Below, in pieces: positions 35,051 to 45,547 of a stretch of DNA of 64,000 nt; positions within the stretch are counted from its first letter, which is position 1; the number at the start of each line of letters is the position of its first letter. The translations under genes were made by a program, and so were the position numbers. A model generated the notes under the pieces. It ran no database searches. It was not told where the DNA came from and saw only the letters and a list, made by a program, of their open reading frames with translations. This DNA is from Anolis sagrei (taxonomy: Eukaryota; Chordata; Lepidosauria; Squamata; Anolidae), in assembly GCF_037176765.1 (NCBI RefSeq), contig NC_090025.1, forward strand, positions 142,906,758-142,970,757, read 5' to 3'.

Positions 35051-35347
35051 CTTCACATCCTCATCTACATACAGTAGACTTTCGTGTGAACCAGGACTTG
35101 TGGAATTGGTAGATGCTGAAGAAATGTAGTTTCTAGTTGATGGAACCTTGTTATTTAAAATAGGCTTAAATAATACAATACTATATTCGTAAACTCTGTA
35201 TTGGTGATATTAATATTGAAATACAGAAACTAAAGCAAATTAAGACAAGTAATGTAGCGGTTTTACCGTTTTACTGTATTATAAAAATAGTTTTTTATTC
35301 AAAGTATTATTTCTTTAAATTTTTTGACAAATGCTTGATTTAACTAA

Positions 35348-35424
35348 GGCTGGATCTACACTGCCATATAATCCAGTTCATATCAGATAATCTGGATTTG
35401 ATATGGCAATGTAGAGCCAGTCTA
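35348..35424. mobile_element. Palindromic MITE
   Basis: GGCTGGATCTACACTGCCAT pairs with ATGGCAATGTAGAGCCAG across ATAATCCAG..CTGGATT. Confidence 0.75.
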
Positions 35425-35536
35425 AGAGTCTACTATATTAGCATCCTAATTTATATAATAATAATGGCTCTCATGACTGCATGAAGAAGAGGGCTTCTTT
35501 CTAAAGTATTTGTATGGAAACATCAAGTGCACACAA

Positions 35537-35645
35537 AGTCCCCTTCTACATCGCCATAAAATCCAGATTATCAGAGTCTACACTGCCATATAAACCAGTT
35601 CAAAGCAGATAATCTGGATTTTATATGGCAGTGTAGATGGGTCCC
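35537..35645. mobile_element. Palindromic MITE
   Basis: CCCCTTCTACATCGCCATAAAATCCAG..CTGGATTTTATATGGCAGTGTAGATGGG: near-perfect hairpin of about 110 bases. Confidence 0.8.
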
Positions 35646-35654
35646 TAGTCTTCG

Positions 35655-35806
35655 GATCCTTCCAGACAGGCCCTATCTCCCAGGATCTAATCCCAGGTTT
35701 TCTGCTTTAAACTGGATTATATGAGTCTGCACTGCCAGATAATCTGGGATAAACAGAAAACCTGGGATAAGATCCTGGGATACAGGGCCGGTCTGGAAGG
35801 GCCCTC
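35655..35806. mobile_element. Palindromic MITE, near-perfect hairpin
   Basis: CCTTCCAGACAGGCCCTATC..CCCAGGATC and its inverse GATCCTGGGATACAGGGCCGGTCTGGAAGG; about 150 bases, lying just past the proposed IL22 poly(A) signal. Confidence 0.85.
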
Positions 35807-35899
35807 CATCTCCCCCGCATTCAATTGTTTCATTTTCATTACTGTTAAACGTCCCCTTCCACAAGATATGATATATATTATGGATGGGTGCTATGGAGT

Positions 35900-36188
35900 T
35901 GCCACACTTCTAAACTGGCTTTTATTTTAAAGTAAATTCCTTTCACATCAGAGAGGATGGCCAGCCTTCAGCTTACTTACTCTAGAGGTGTCCCATTAAA
36001 GTCTGCCACTAATCTTAATAAGCCATATAAATAAATTGCTCACATATACATATAATTTTAAATAAGTTATCATTATCAAGTTACAATAAATTACCATTAA
36101 AATTTCCACAAACTGAAATGAAATAGCTGGCCCATCTGGATAGAAGTAGCTTTATGAGCTGATTGATGGTCAACTATTGTTTAGTCCT
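35900..36188 (-). other. IL22: IL22 3'UTR with AU-rich motifs
   Basis: Downstream of the stop the minus strand reads AT-rich with TTATTTATA, TTATTTAAA and TAATTTATT motifs, typical of unstable cytokine mRNAs. AATAAA at 35926-35921 is the likely poly(A) signal, giving a 3'UTR near 290 bases. Confidence 0.65.
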
Positions 36189-36281
36189 TTACGAAGCCGG
36201 TGCTTTGATGCATGCTTTTGCCAGGTATTCAAAGAGCAAGTCAAGTTCACCAACTGCTTTGTTCTTTCCATTCTCTCCCAA
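36189..36281 (-). CDS. IL22: IL22 last coding exon
   Basis: Thirty codons plus TAA after ATTCTACAG. The family signature GELDLLFEYL and terminal cysteine C184 are present. The protein runs six residues past that cysteine (IKAPAS), where human stops one residue after it. Confidence 0.95.
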   Translation of the reverse strand: MGENGKNKAVGELDLLFEYLAKACIKAPAS

Positions 36282-39200
36282 CTGTAGAATCAAAATCAAA
36301 AAAAGGTTATTTGGACACGGTTTGCAGAAGCTGAAATAAACTGGGGAAATGGGGCGAAGAATAAGAGAAACTGGGATGTTTTAGGCTAGATCTACACTGC
36401 CCAATATCACAGGATCTGAACCCTGATTATATTCTTATCCCAGATTGTATTGCAGTGGAGACTCATATAATCCAGTTCAAAGCAGATAATCTGGAATCAG
36501 ATTCTGGGATATAGGGCAATGTAGATCCAGCCTTAAAGGCAGCTGAGAATTAGCTACAACTCTCTGAATCACCCAGCCAACTAGTAGACATACGGTAATT
36601 GGTATGGGTATTTTGGGATTGAGGTATAAAAAAGCAACTTGGTCAAACTGCAAGTCTTTCTGACGTCTAGTCATTTAACAAAATCATAACAAAAAACCCC
36701 TCTATCACAGTAGGCTGGTAAAAAAGAAGAAGGCCTAGCTGACAAAATACAGAAATGAATGTATGTGTACCAGGGCTACTGTAGTGATGCTGAAAATACG
36801 ATCTGGGTTTGAATCAATAAGCTCAGCAACACTATTTTGCTTAGTTCTACCAGACATAGGTCTGCTCTGAGTCTTTCCCATCTCCAGCTGATGGACATTC
36901 AGAACTCTGTGATGCATTGGAGTGCTCTGGCAGAGCATCCTAAATAATCTTCCCTAAACCGCAAATCCCAGGATTACACGAAAAGTCCCTGAGATTCTAA
37001 CAAAACAACAGCAGAAAAAAAGATGGTAAGTCTGGACTTTATCACACAAGATAGGCAAACTGGCAGTGAAGTTGGACGCTGTGTGTATCCTGGCTACTGG
37101 TTTACCTCCTTTCTGCAATTAATCCATTCTTCACTATTGATGGGCAAAATCCATCAACAGCTCGCAATTCGGAAACATTCCCAACACCTACTTGGGTGCA
37201 ACAGGTCCTCCTCTCCCCCTTCCCCCTCGCTATTCTCAAGCTGTTTTGTGTTTATTTAATATTTTAGTTATATTAGCCTTTTTTGCATTACTGAAGTTGC
37301 AAAATTGCTCTTTAAAAAACTTAAAACATTGCAGTTTAGTGGAAGTGTGGAAAAGTGAGTGGGAAGTACAATTGCAGGACTGCAGATTGTCGGATCAGCT
37401 CAATTGTGTGGATGAAGAGAGGTGTGATATTGAATGTGTTCATCCCAGTGTGTATCAATATCACCAATCACCATCTCCCAAAGCAGTTACTCTATGCTTC
37501 AAGAATGGGAAATGGAATGTTGGTGGACAGGAAAAGAGATTTAAAGATGGGCTTAAAGCCAAGCTTAAAAACTGTGGCATTGACACTGAGAACTGGGAGA
37601 CCCTGGCCCTTGCTCACTCTAACTGGAGGTCAGCTGTGACCAGCAGTGCTGCAGAATTCGAAGAGGCACGAATGGAGGGTGAAAGGGAGAAACATGCCAA
37701 GAGGAAGGCACATCAAGCCAACCCTGACCGGGACTGCCTTCCACCTGGAAACCAATGTCCTCACCGCAGGAGAACATGCAGATCAAGATTAGGACTCCAC
37801 AGCCACCTACGGACCCACCGCCAAGACACCACCTCTGGAAGACAATCATCCTCAAACTATGAGAGATCATCTAAGTAAGTATCCATGTCTATGATAATAT
37901 GACTGCCTTAGAATAGCAGCTTTGTCTGTTCTCTATTCTACACTATACTACTCCCTATTTAGGACAGGTTGTAACAAACCTAATTTCCCTACGTGCATGC
38001 TGAGGAGTTACAGCCATGAATATTACAGAATCATACCTTAGTTGTACAAAAACAAGGTAAAATTACTCAACTGTTTTCATAGTGAATTCTAAAAATCAGC
38101 GTACCTTATCTAATTTGTCTTTCATTTGCTTCACATTTTTTTCAATGTGTTCACTTTTCCCCGACGGTTTCTGAAAAGGAAAGAACACAAAGTGGTTTCA
38201 TTTCACACCTTTCTCTTGACTTGCACTTCAGAAAACTTGGAAGTTTTGATTCGAGGTTTCCTCCTCTCATGTTAATGCCAGACACTTGATAACTTTGCTT
38301 TTTCTCTACATAAATTGAGAATGGCTGTGGTTTGAGTGTTGAATTATGATCATATCTGCACTGACCACTTAAGTCAGTTTCAAACTGGTATTGAAGAAAG
38401 TGGTTTCGCTATGTCGATTTTTTTCCATGTCAGGAGTGACTTGAGAAACTGCAAGTTGCAGTTTCTCAAGTCACTCCTGTGAGAGAATTGGCCATCTGCT
38501 AGGATGTTGCCCAGGGGACGCCTGGATTGTTTACCATCCTATGGGAAGCTTCTCTCATGTCCCCACATGGGAAGCTGAAGCTGACAGACTGGCGCTCAGC
38601 CTACTCCCTGGATTTGAACCGCCGACCTTTCAGTCAGCAGTCCTGCCGTCACAAGGATTTAACCAAGTAGTTCCCAACCTGTGGTCTGCAAGAAATAAAA
38701 TATGGTCCGCAGCCTCACTGTTACTACACCATTGCAAAGAGAGTGACTAGTCTCATGAAACCCTCTTATTATTAAATATGATTTTCTGTGGGCGAGCAGA
38801 TGGCGACTACTGGATGGCACATGTTCTGTATCAGAAACTAGAGCTGATGTGATCTATCCAATGCAATTTTCTGAATCAGCTTCCCAAATAACCAAACCAA
38901 ATCTAAAGTTGACCAAAAACCGATTCATAACCTTTTTGGTACTAATGCTTGTCAAGTGGTCCCTGGGCAAGTGGTCCCTGGTCAAAAAAAAGGTTGGGAA
39001 CCACTGATTTTAACCCATTGCACCACCGGGGGCTGCTCACTATGTAGCTGATTACATAGGATATGCTGGAAGTTTGGGACCAGGATGGTGACTAGACAAA
39101 CCACTGATGGGCATTAAGAGCTTTCTTTCACAACTTTGGTGGAAGGCTGTTATCTGTTATATTAGCCTCAGAAAACTCTGTTGTAGATTTGCCTTATGGT

Positions 39201-41619
39201 TGCCGTAAGTTGGAAATGTCTTAAGGCACAAAACAACAACAACAACGTATGTACATTTGACATTATGAAAAGCAATGAGACTTCAAGAAAGATAAAAAAT
39301 GGATAACTGAGAGTATCAGGAGATAGATTTGATACTTACACAGCCATGCAATTCCCCATGCCGTTCAGCCAAGAAATTTGCCACTTCTTTGACATTGGAA
39401 GCAGGAAGCAGGTTTCCAGGAGCAGATTTCAGCTCAGAGAGGACATTTTTAATGACAATGTCTGTTACTCTCTTCATTACGTAGCAGTGGTCTTTCTCCT
39501 GTGAAACAAGATCATGAAAGTACATAGACTGAAGAACAACAGAACAAGGAATTGTGTAGATAGAATATTAATTCAAGTCATAATGGGGAAGCTCACCTTG
39601 ATGTTAGCATACAGATGTTGCCCAATGAATCTGTTATCCGTATCTTTATCAGAAAGTCTTGCCTTGAAAAAAAAGAGTCAGAATGAATGTGTGGCAGAAA
39701 GAAAAGGTTCTAATTTTATTTTTATTTTTGAACATTCTAGACTGCGGCAACACAGTTCATTGGAACAATACAACTCTCCATTTCTATAGAGGATTTTGGG
39801 AGGAAATTGTTATACAGCTGTGTATATGGTAAATAATACAATGTAAAATTAAAGTGTTAGGATGATGAATGCAAATGTGCTCACACCCAATTCAATTTAT
39901 AACACACTTCCCCCCCCCCCCCATATTAGTATTCAAAACAGCTTACATTTTACAAAAATGCAGCTTAAAAGTTATGTTTAAAATACAATAAAACAATTTG
40001 TGGAATAGGAGCCCCCGGTGGCACAGTGGGTTAAACCCCTGTGCCAGCAGGATTGAAGACTGATAGGTCGCAGGTTCGAATTCGGGGAGAGTGCGGATGA
40101 GCTCCCTCTATCAGCTCCAGTTCCTCATGTGAGGACATGAGAGAAGCCTCCCCCAAGGATGATAAAACATCAAAACATTCGGGCGTCCCCTGGGCAATGT
40201 CCTTGCAGATGGCCAATTCTCTCACACCAGAAGCGACTTGCAGTTTCTCAAGTCGCTCCTGACACGACAAAAAAAATTGTGGAATAAAAAGCATTTAAAA
40301 TTCTCATATAGGTATTACTGCTTAACCATTGACCAATTTCAAGTACAGTATAAGCCTAGTTTTTCAGCATGTTTTAAGGCTTATACTCAAATCAAGGTTA
40401 TATATTATTTTACTCTATTATTATTATTATTATTATTATTACATTTATTTTAATCTATTAGTACATTTGTTATTTTACTCAAGTATTACTGTTATTACAT
40501 TTCAATTTTTTAACTCTATGATGATGATTATTATTACATTTATGATTTTACTTCATTATCGGAAGGATATGTAAGTACGTATACACTGAAAGGTTAGAAT
40601 AATGTAATAATAAAACTGTAAAGAAGAAGAATAAAATTGTAATTTAAGATAAGAGTTGGGCAGTTAAATACAATTTTATGTAAATATTCAAAAACATTTA
40701 ACCTGATGCCACAATTAATATAATTTTATTGCTATCTATATTTATTTTGAAATTTACTAGTAGCTGCTGCATTTCCCACCTTCGGCTTATACTCAAGTCA
40801 ATCCATTTTCCCAGTTTGTTGTAGTAAAATTAGGACCCTGGGCTTATATTTGGGTTGGCTTATACCCAAGTATATATGGTATTCAGTTTTTGAGCGACAT
40901 ACTGCAGTGTGTGAGAGCTTTTACCTTCAAACCGAAATATTGGTTATTATTGTTTCTCCTGTTATTTCATTTATAACCCACTTTCTTGCCAACCCTGAGA
41001 CTCAGTGTAGCATGAAAATGACATTAAAGCTCACATCATTGTAAGCATATGAAGGTTAGAATAAAATCAGACCATCAACAATATTAAAATGCAATTTCAG
41101 AGCATGCCCATTAAAACATAACACCTACGGACAACAAAGTGCATTTTTAAAAACCTTTCCCCAACAAACAATAGTCAAAGGACTTCAAAACTAAATCTGC
41201 CATTGGAGGAAACCGGTCTGATTTCTCCAGAGCTTGGGAGCAGGCACCAAAAAGACCCTGTATTTGTTATGTAGAGAAGGACTTCCACTAATGAGCTCAA
41301 AACCCATGAAGACTCATATAGAAGAACATGGTTCCTCAATTAATCTAGATGCAATTTATATTTTCACATCCTTTGACACAAAAAGAATAGCTGATGGAGC
41401 CGGTTGAAAATCGAACCATCTGAGACCTACTTGCTTTTCGGAAATCCTGTAAAACTTTTGTTTTCCGACAAGCTTTTGATGGGTGAACAATCCGGGCTAT
41501 GCCTGTTCTTGCTGCCTATTGTTATTGTTATGGTCATTTTAAAGCTAATTGTATTGTTTTAATCTGTTTCTGTAAACGGCTCCGAGCCAAATTGGGAGTA
41601 GCGGTATACAAGTTGAATA

Positions 41620-41650
<31 letters not shown>

Positions 41651-42162
41651 GTAGTAGTAGTAGTAGTAGTAATATAGAAGATGTAAAAAAAAATCCACGT
41701 TTGCAAGATTTATAGGCAGAAGAAAACACTGAGTGGCCAATAATGATCAACATCATTCAAATAGCTGAATATGTTGTAAGCTGCTGTGATATCCCCATAT
41801 TAGATACTTTCTTGTATAAATGAGTTTATCTATCTGAGTCATCATTCACTTTCAAAAAGAAGTAATGGCATAACTCAAAAAAAGTACAGAATGGAAAAAT
41901 AACCCTAGGCTACAAACAGGAGGGACACCATGGAGATAAAATATCCATGAGATGGTTTGGCTTATTGCTTTACCTGTTCAGCTAAGGTGAGGGTGCAGTT
42001 CTTGATATAGGGTGGCAGAACAGTCCTGAGTATGCAGGAGTGATTCGTATGAAGATCAGTTTCCTTATTCGGCAAAGGACTTGCAAAGAGCAGAAAAGGC
42101 ATGCAACAAGAACAGAACAGCCAAAATGAGAGGCACCCCATCCAGTTTTGCAGAGGATTCAT
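36189..42162 (-). CDS. IL22: Interleukin-22, complete gene
   Basis: Secreted IL-10-family cytokine acting on epithelia through IL22R1/IL10R2 and STAT3. Five coding exons (42162-41974, 39662-39597, 39498-39340, 38170-38105, 36281-36189) join in phase 0 with GT-AG borders into 190 residues (human 179). Exon sizes of 63/22/53/22/30 codons match human closely. Signal peptide is about residues 1-28. Diagnostic matches: DKDTDNRFIGQHLYAN (human DNNTDVRLIGEKLFHG), EKDHCYVMKRV (SERCYLMKQV) and LGENGKNKAVGELDLLFEYLAKACI (LGESGEIKAIGELDLLFMSLRNACI). The four disulfide cysteines are kept (C43, C90, C138, C184); C56 is extra. Sequons are N40 and N55. IL-26 was considered, but the exon 2 and exon 5 motifs fit IL-22. 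The reading frame is intact. Confidence 0.95.
36384..36533. mobile_element. Palindromic MITE, IL22 intron 4
   Basis: GGCTAGATCTACACTGCCC..AATGTAGATCCAGCC inverted ends around TCATATAATCCAGTTCAAAGC. Confidence 0.75.
37320..37885 (+). mobile_element. Non-LTR retrotransposon C-terminus, IL22 intron 4
   Basis: Plus strand encodes GKWNVGGQEKRFKDGLKAKL, GIDTENWETLALAHSNWRSAV, EEARMEGEREKHAKRKAHQAN and a CPHRRRTC..GLHSHLRTH zinc-finger-like end. This is a widespread lizard LINE tail; clade not assigned. Other copies at 43918 and 55480. Confidence 0.75.
38105..38170 (-). CDS. IL22: IL22 fourth coding exon
   Basis: Twenty-two codons, KPSGKSEHIEKNVKQMKDKLDK, the same length as human HIEGDDLHIQRNVQKLKDTVKK. 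Pyrimidine-rich acceptor TTTTCAG; donor GTACGC. Confidence 0.93.
38426..39036 (-). mobile_element. tRNA-derived SINE split by a hAT insertion, IL22 intron 3
   Basis: SINE body at 38426-38663 and its tRNA-like head at 39015-39036 (CCATTGCACCACCGGGGGCTG) are separated by the hAT at 38664-39006. Confidence 0.85.
38664..39006. mobile_element. hAT element nested in a SINE
   Basis: Ends AGTAGTTCCCAACCTGTGG and AGGTTGGGAACCACTG; imperfect 8-base duplications GATTTAAC and ATTTTAAC. Interior GGTCCCTGGGCAAGTGGTCCC. Confidence 0.85.
39340..39498 (-). CDS. IL22: IL22 third coding exon
   Basis: Fifty-three codons from EKDHCYVMKR to GELHGC, carrying the conserved cysteines C90 and C138 at the same places as human C89 and C132. 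Bounded by TTTCACAG and GTAAGT. Confidence 0.95.
39597..39662 (-). CDS. IL22: IL22 second coding exon
   Basis: Twenty-two codons, ARLSDKDTDNRFIGQHLYANIK, aligned without gaps to the human exon ASLADNNTDVRLIGEKLFHGV. Bounded by CAAG acceptor and GTGAGC donor. Confidence 0.94.
40009..40275 (+). mobile_element. tRNA-derived SINE (poly-A type), IL22 intron 1
   Basis: The best-preserved member here: GGAGCCCCCGGTGGCACAGT head, AGGTCGCAGGTTCGAATTC B box, tail CAAGTCGCTCCTGACACGAC then A7. Confidence 0.92.
41400..41671 (+). mobile_element. LINE 3' end with (AAT)n/(AGT)n
   Basis: GTAAACGGCTCCGAGCCAAATTGGG..GCGGTATACAAGTTGAATAAAT is an L2/CR1-group terminus, followed by (AAT)n and (AGT)n to 41671. 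Lies in the first intron between IL22 coding exons. Confidence 0.65.
41974..42162 (-). CDS. IL22: IL22 first coding exon: signal peptide and helix A
   Basis: Residues 1-63: a hydrophobic leader ending near FAS at residue 28, then SC43, PYIKNCTLTLAEQ. The last part aligns with QQPYITNRTFMLAKE of human IL-22, keeping the glycosylated asparagine (N55 here, N54 in human). Donor is GTAAAG at 41973. A splice acceptor 35-42 bases before the ATG (AG at 42206 or 42199) shows this exon also carries 5'UTR. Confidence 0.94.
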
Positions 42163-42423
42163 GGCTCCAATAGAAAAGCAGTAAGTTTGGTGACAATCTG
42201 GAACCTTCAAAACACAGAAAAAAGTAAAATTTCTCCATGAAGACAAACAAATATGCATACAGTATAGATACATACATACATAGACAGATGAAATTATATT
42301 TATCAAAATGATTTTATATTTGTAAATGTATACATTATGATATTTTAGAAATTATATAGGTATATACAATACTAATATATAAAGAAAGAGAGAGAGAAAG
42401 AAATTGAACATTTTGCTACTTAC

Positions 42424-42446
42424 TTGTGGATTTTGGGCTGTGCTGT
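42424..42446 (-). other. IL22: IL22 5' noncoding exon (predicted)
   Basis: About 23 bases between the expected transcription start (30 bases after the TATA box) and a strong GTAAGT donor at 42423-42418. The matching acceptor lies before the first coding exon (AG at 42206 or 42199), leaving an intron of about 220 bases. Human IL22 also has a short untranslated first exon. The exact start is inferred. Confidence 0.6.
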
Positions 42447-42464
42447 AAAGGACCGGAGTCGTCT

Positions 42465-42559
42465 CTTTTATATATACCCATTGCCACCTTGTTCACGAAG
42501 GATTGATGAGTTACCGTGACATCATCAGGTCTTTGGCTTTCCACTATTACTTCTGAGAA
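42465..42559 (-). promoter_or_regulatory. IL22: IL22 promoter
   Basis: TATATATAAAAG at 42476-42465 serves as the TATA box. Upstream on the minus strand are TGATGTCA (42524-42517, CRE/ATF-like), GTGGAAAG (42544-42537, NFAT-like) and TTCTCAGAA (42559-42551, a perfect STAT spacing TTCN3GAA). A STAT site fits known STAT3-driven IL22 expression. Factor use is inferred. Confidence 0.72.
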
Positions 42560-42983
42560 TTTACTAATCATCCTACACCAAAAAAGCCACAAGAGAGAAC
42601 CACACAGGTTTTCTACTCTTTGATTTCTTACGAAGTGACCCTATTGAGTCTGCGGGGGACAAAGCAGGTGTGTGTGGGCTTTATGGGGGATTTTTATTTA
42701 CCTGTTTTGGACACCTAATCGATTACGATTTAGGGTCAAACCAAATGTGACACCATTAATTCAATTCATGATTGTGGGTACACTTTTTAATAGAAGATTA
42801 AATAGAAGATTTAAAAGATTTAATAGAAGAATTTTAATAGAAGATTAGCACTACAGCAGAGCAGAGGACCAAGAATTGAAGCCCCTTTCAACTCCATTAA
42901 GGCCCCCTTCCAGACTGCATTCCCCACGGCTGCTATTGACTTTTTAAAAATGATTATGAAATTTCTACTGGATTGATCTAAAA

Positions 42984-43117
42984 CAGTGGTTCCCAACCTT
43001 TGTCCTCCAGGTGTTTTGTACTTCATCTCCCACAATTCCTAACAGCTGGTAAGATGGCTGGGATTTCTGTGAATTGAAGTCCAAAATACCTGGAGAACCA
43101 AAAGTTGGGAACAACTG
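42984..43117. mobile_element. Small hAT MITE
   Basis: CAGTGGTTCCCAACCTTTGT..AAAAGTTGGGAACAACTG with exact 8-base duplications ATCTAAAA at 42976-42983 and 43118-43125. Confidence 0.9.
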
Positions 43118-43479
43118 ATCTAAAAGTGAAAGTAGAATATAGGCAGACTTAACAAAGTCTCTGTCAGCGAGGTCGCTCTTTGACGAAGACTTTTTAAGCT
43201 CTTCCAGTTTCCTCCTCCCCCCCCCCCCCTCCTCTTTGTCTTCTATCTGGCTGAGCATTGGCATTTGGAAGGATAAGGAAGGGGACCTGGAGAAACATAT
43301 ATTGTATTGTACACTATATGCCTTGAAAACAAACCATACAACTTCAGCTGGGAAACAATGAAATTCTAGTCTATCTGATCTTTCTGTAACTGTGTGTGTC
43401 TTCATGTGTCATTATAAGCAATCACTCATGGCTGTGTATGATTGTCTTCCAGGGGTATTATTATCATTTATTCATTTAT

Positions 43480-43912
43480 TTATTTATTTTATGTCAAGCT
43501 GCTTTACCCAGAAGGTGGTGCTAGGGCACACCTGTTCAACACTCGGGGATTTGAACAGGTGTCCCCCAGTACCACCTTCTGGGTACGATCCTCCAGGAAG
43601 GCTTGGAGCCACTGTAAAACAGTATCTCCTAGTCCCATCCCAAAGACATGGTCCAGGAGAATAACATGGTGAATGGTATCGAAACCCACTGAGAAATCCA
43701 GGAGAACCAACAGAGAGACACTCCCCCTGTCTAGCTCTCTGCATAGGACCAAAGCTGTCTCTGTTCCATAGCCAGGCCTGAAACCAGATTGAAATGGAGC
43801 TAATTAATCAATTTCATCCAGAAATCCCTGGAGTTGAGAGGCCTCCACATGCTCCAAGGCCTTGGTCAGAAAGGGGAGGTTGGACACTAGTCAATAGTTG
43901 TCTGTTATAGAG
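43480..43912 (-). mobile_element. L2/CR1-group LINE reverse-transcriptase fragment
   Basis: Minus strand: SLLVLLDFSVGFDTIHHVILLD, GLGDTVLQWLQAFLED and RTQKVVLGDTCSNP, i.e. the LLDLSAAFDTVDH motif of L2-like elements with substitutions. Confidence 0.8.
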
Positions 43913-43917
43913 GCTTT

Positions 43918-44510
43918 TTAAATATAGATCTCACAAATGACTGCTTTGGGCAAATTAGAACTTTGCCTTGTTCCAAAGAGGCATTGACCACCCCCTTCAC
44001 CCATTCTGCCAGTCCTCCTCTGGCCTGTTTGATCAGCCAGGAAGGACAAGGATCTAGAATACACGTGGTCGCTCTTATCTCTCAAGGATCCAATCTTGGC
44101 AGTGGATCTGTAAGTGACTATTCTGGATCCACACAGTCTTTCACAATGAGGACATAGATTTTCAGTTGGAAGGCAGTCCCTACAAGAATTTGCTTGGTGT
44201 ACCTTCTTCTTGGCACATTTCTCCCTTTTGCCCTCTATTCGTGCTTCTTCAAAATCCAAAATACTGTTGGCAACAGCTGGCCTCCAGTTAGGATGCTTGA
44301 GCACCAGGGTTTCTCAGTTCTTTATTCCACATTTTTTTTAGGTCAAGCTGTAAGCCCGTCTTTAAATCTCTTTTGCTATACAACAATATTCCGTTTTCCA
44401 TTCTTGAGTTGAAAGTAAAGTTGCTACTTTGGGAGACGGTGCTCGAGCATTCGGACAATGTGGCCAGTCCAGCAAAGATGAAAGCGGAGAATCATCGCTT
44501 CAATTGTGGA
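43918..44510 (-). mobile_element. Non-LTR retrotransposon C-terminus
   Basis: Minus strand: NWRPAVANSILDFEEARIEG, KREKCAKKKVHQANSCRDCL and CPHCERLCGSR; same family as 37320-37885, with a further upstream part (GHxVRMLEHR-like) in the higher coordinates. Confidence 0.7.
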
Positions 44511-44846
44511 GGGAGGGGGGAATCATCATGAAATGCTAGAATATTCAAAAAGTTTCTTCTATTTATACAAGGCTTGCCTGACCTGGTTGTTTGATTTCAG
44601 ATGTGCACATTGTTAGTTTTGAATAAGAGGTTTGACAAAACACATTGAAGTGCTTTTTTCTTTTACTTCTCTTTTTTGTGATGTAGGAATCTATCCCTAT
44701 TATTTCCATTTTATTTCTTCCATGTTATTTATGCGTGTGGTATCAAACTTTCTATTTATGATGAATTAATGCCCAGAAACACATCTACTGAAGTAAGCCT
44801 GCAACGAAAAACAAAAGAAACAAATTTATCCCAATCTGTCAGAGAT

Positions 44847-45490
44847 TCATACTAAAACACACCTGGGGGAGGGGTTGTGTGAAATTTTGTATGGATTTTT
44901 GGTGCCGTCTTTTCCTAATGCATGCTGTTTTGAATGCAAGATATTTGCAAGCAGTTTTCTTACTGTATTCATTACAGGAATTTTCAAGATCATTACCTGC
45001 CATACTTCACTGATGATAAATATAGGTATGACACAGTTAGCAAAGTGGGTGTGTTCCTGGACTTCTTTAATACGAACCTTTTGGCACAATGGGCACAAAT
45101 TACATGGATGGAATAGAGATAGGTCCTTATATGACAGAAAAAGAAGAGCAGTTCAACATCTTTTCTTTATGTATTTTATTATCAAAGGTTACCTTATGCA
45201 TATATGAAATGAAATAACGAGGTAACCATCATTTTGAATTACTGGAGAGTACATTCTTCCAAAATGCATCTCAGGATTATATTTTCTACAGCTCTCACTT
45301 GTCTTATGATTTCTAGTTCGGTGATGAAATCCATAGAACTATTATTTTTTAACATGCCAGGAATCCGGTCGAGGCTGCCAAATCTATTTCCCCCTTTTCT
45401 TTCTGTTTTGATCTTCTTACATGCTTCATATGTGATTCTGAGGGCAGCAGTTTTACTTGGTCTTGGTTTTACTTTCACACACAGCTAGAG
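44847..45490 (-). other. Two unassigned protein-like open stretches
   Basis: Upstream piece (45478-45239): TAALRITYEACKKIKTERKG, SLDRIPGMLKNNSSMDFITE, RQVRAVENIILRCILEECTLQ. Downstream piece (about 45113-44847): CPLCQKVRIKEVQEHTHFANC, spaced like a UBZ-type C-x2-C-x10-H-x4-C zinc finger. I recognise neither. They could belong to a DNA transposon or to a decayed gene between IL22 and MDM1. Confidence 0.3.
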
Positions 45491-45547
45491 TAGGGTCATT
45501 TAAAAGAGAATCACAGTCAATCTTTACCATGTTGTTTATTGCAGATA

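Noticed and set aside
37192-37878. A 228-codon plus-strand frame that could pass for a host gene
   Set aside because: Its sequence is a LINE C-terminus repeated at 43.9 and 55.5 kb, and it lies antisense in an IL22 intron.
42965-43405. A 146-codon minus-strand frame
   Set aside because: It runs through a hAT MITE and a C-tract; no family resemblance.
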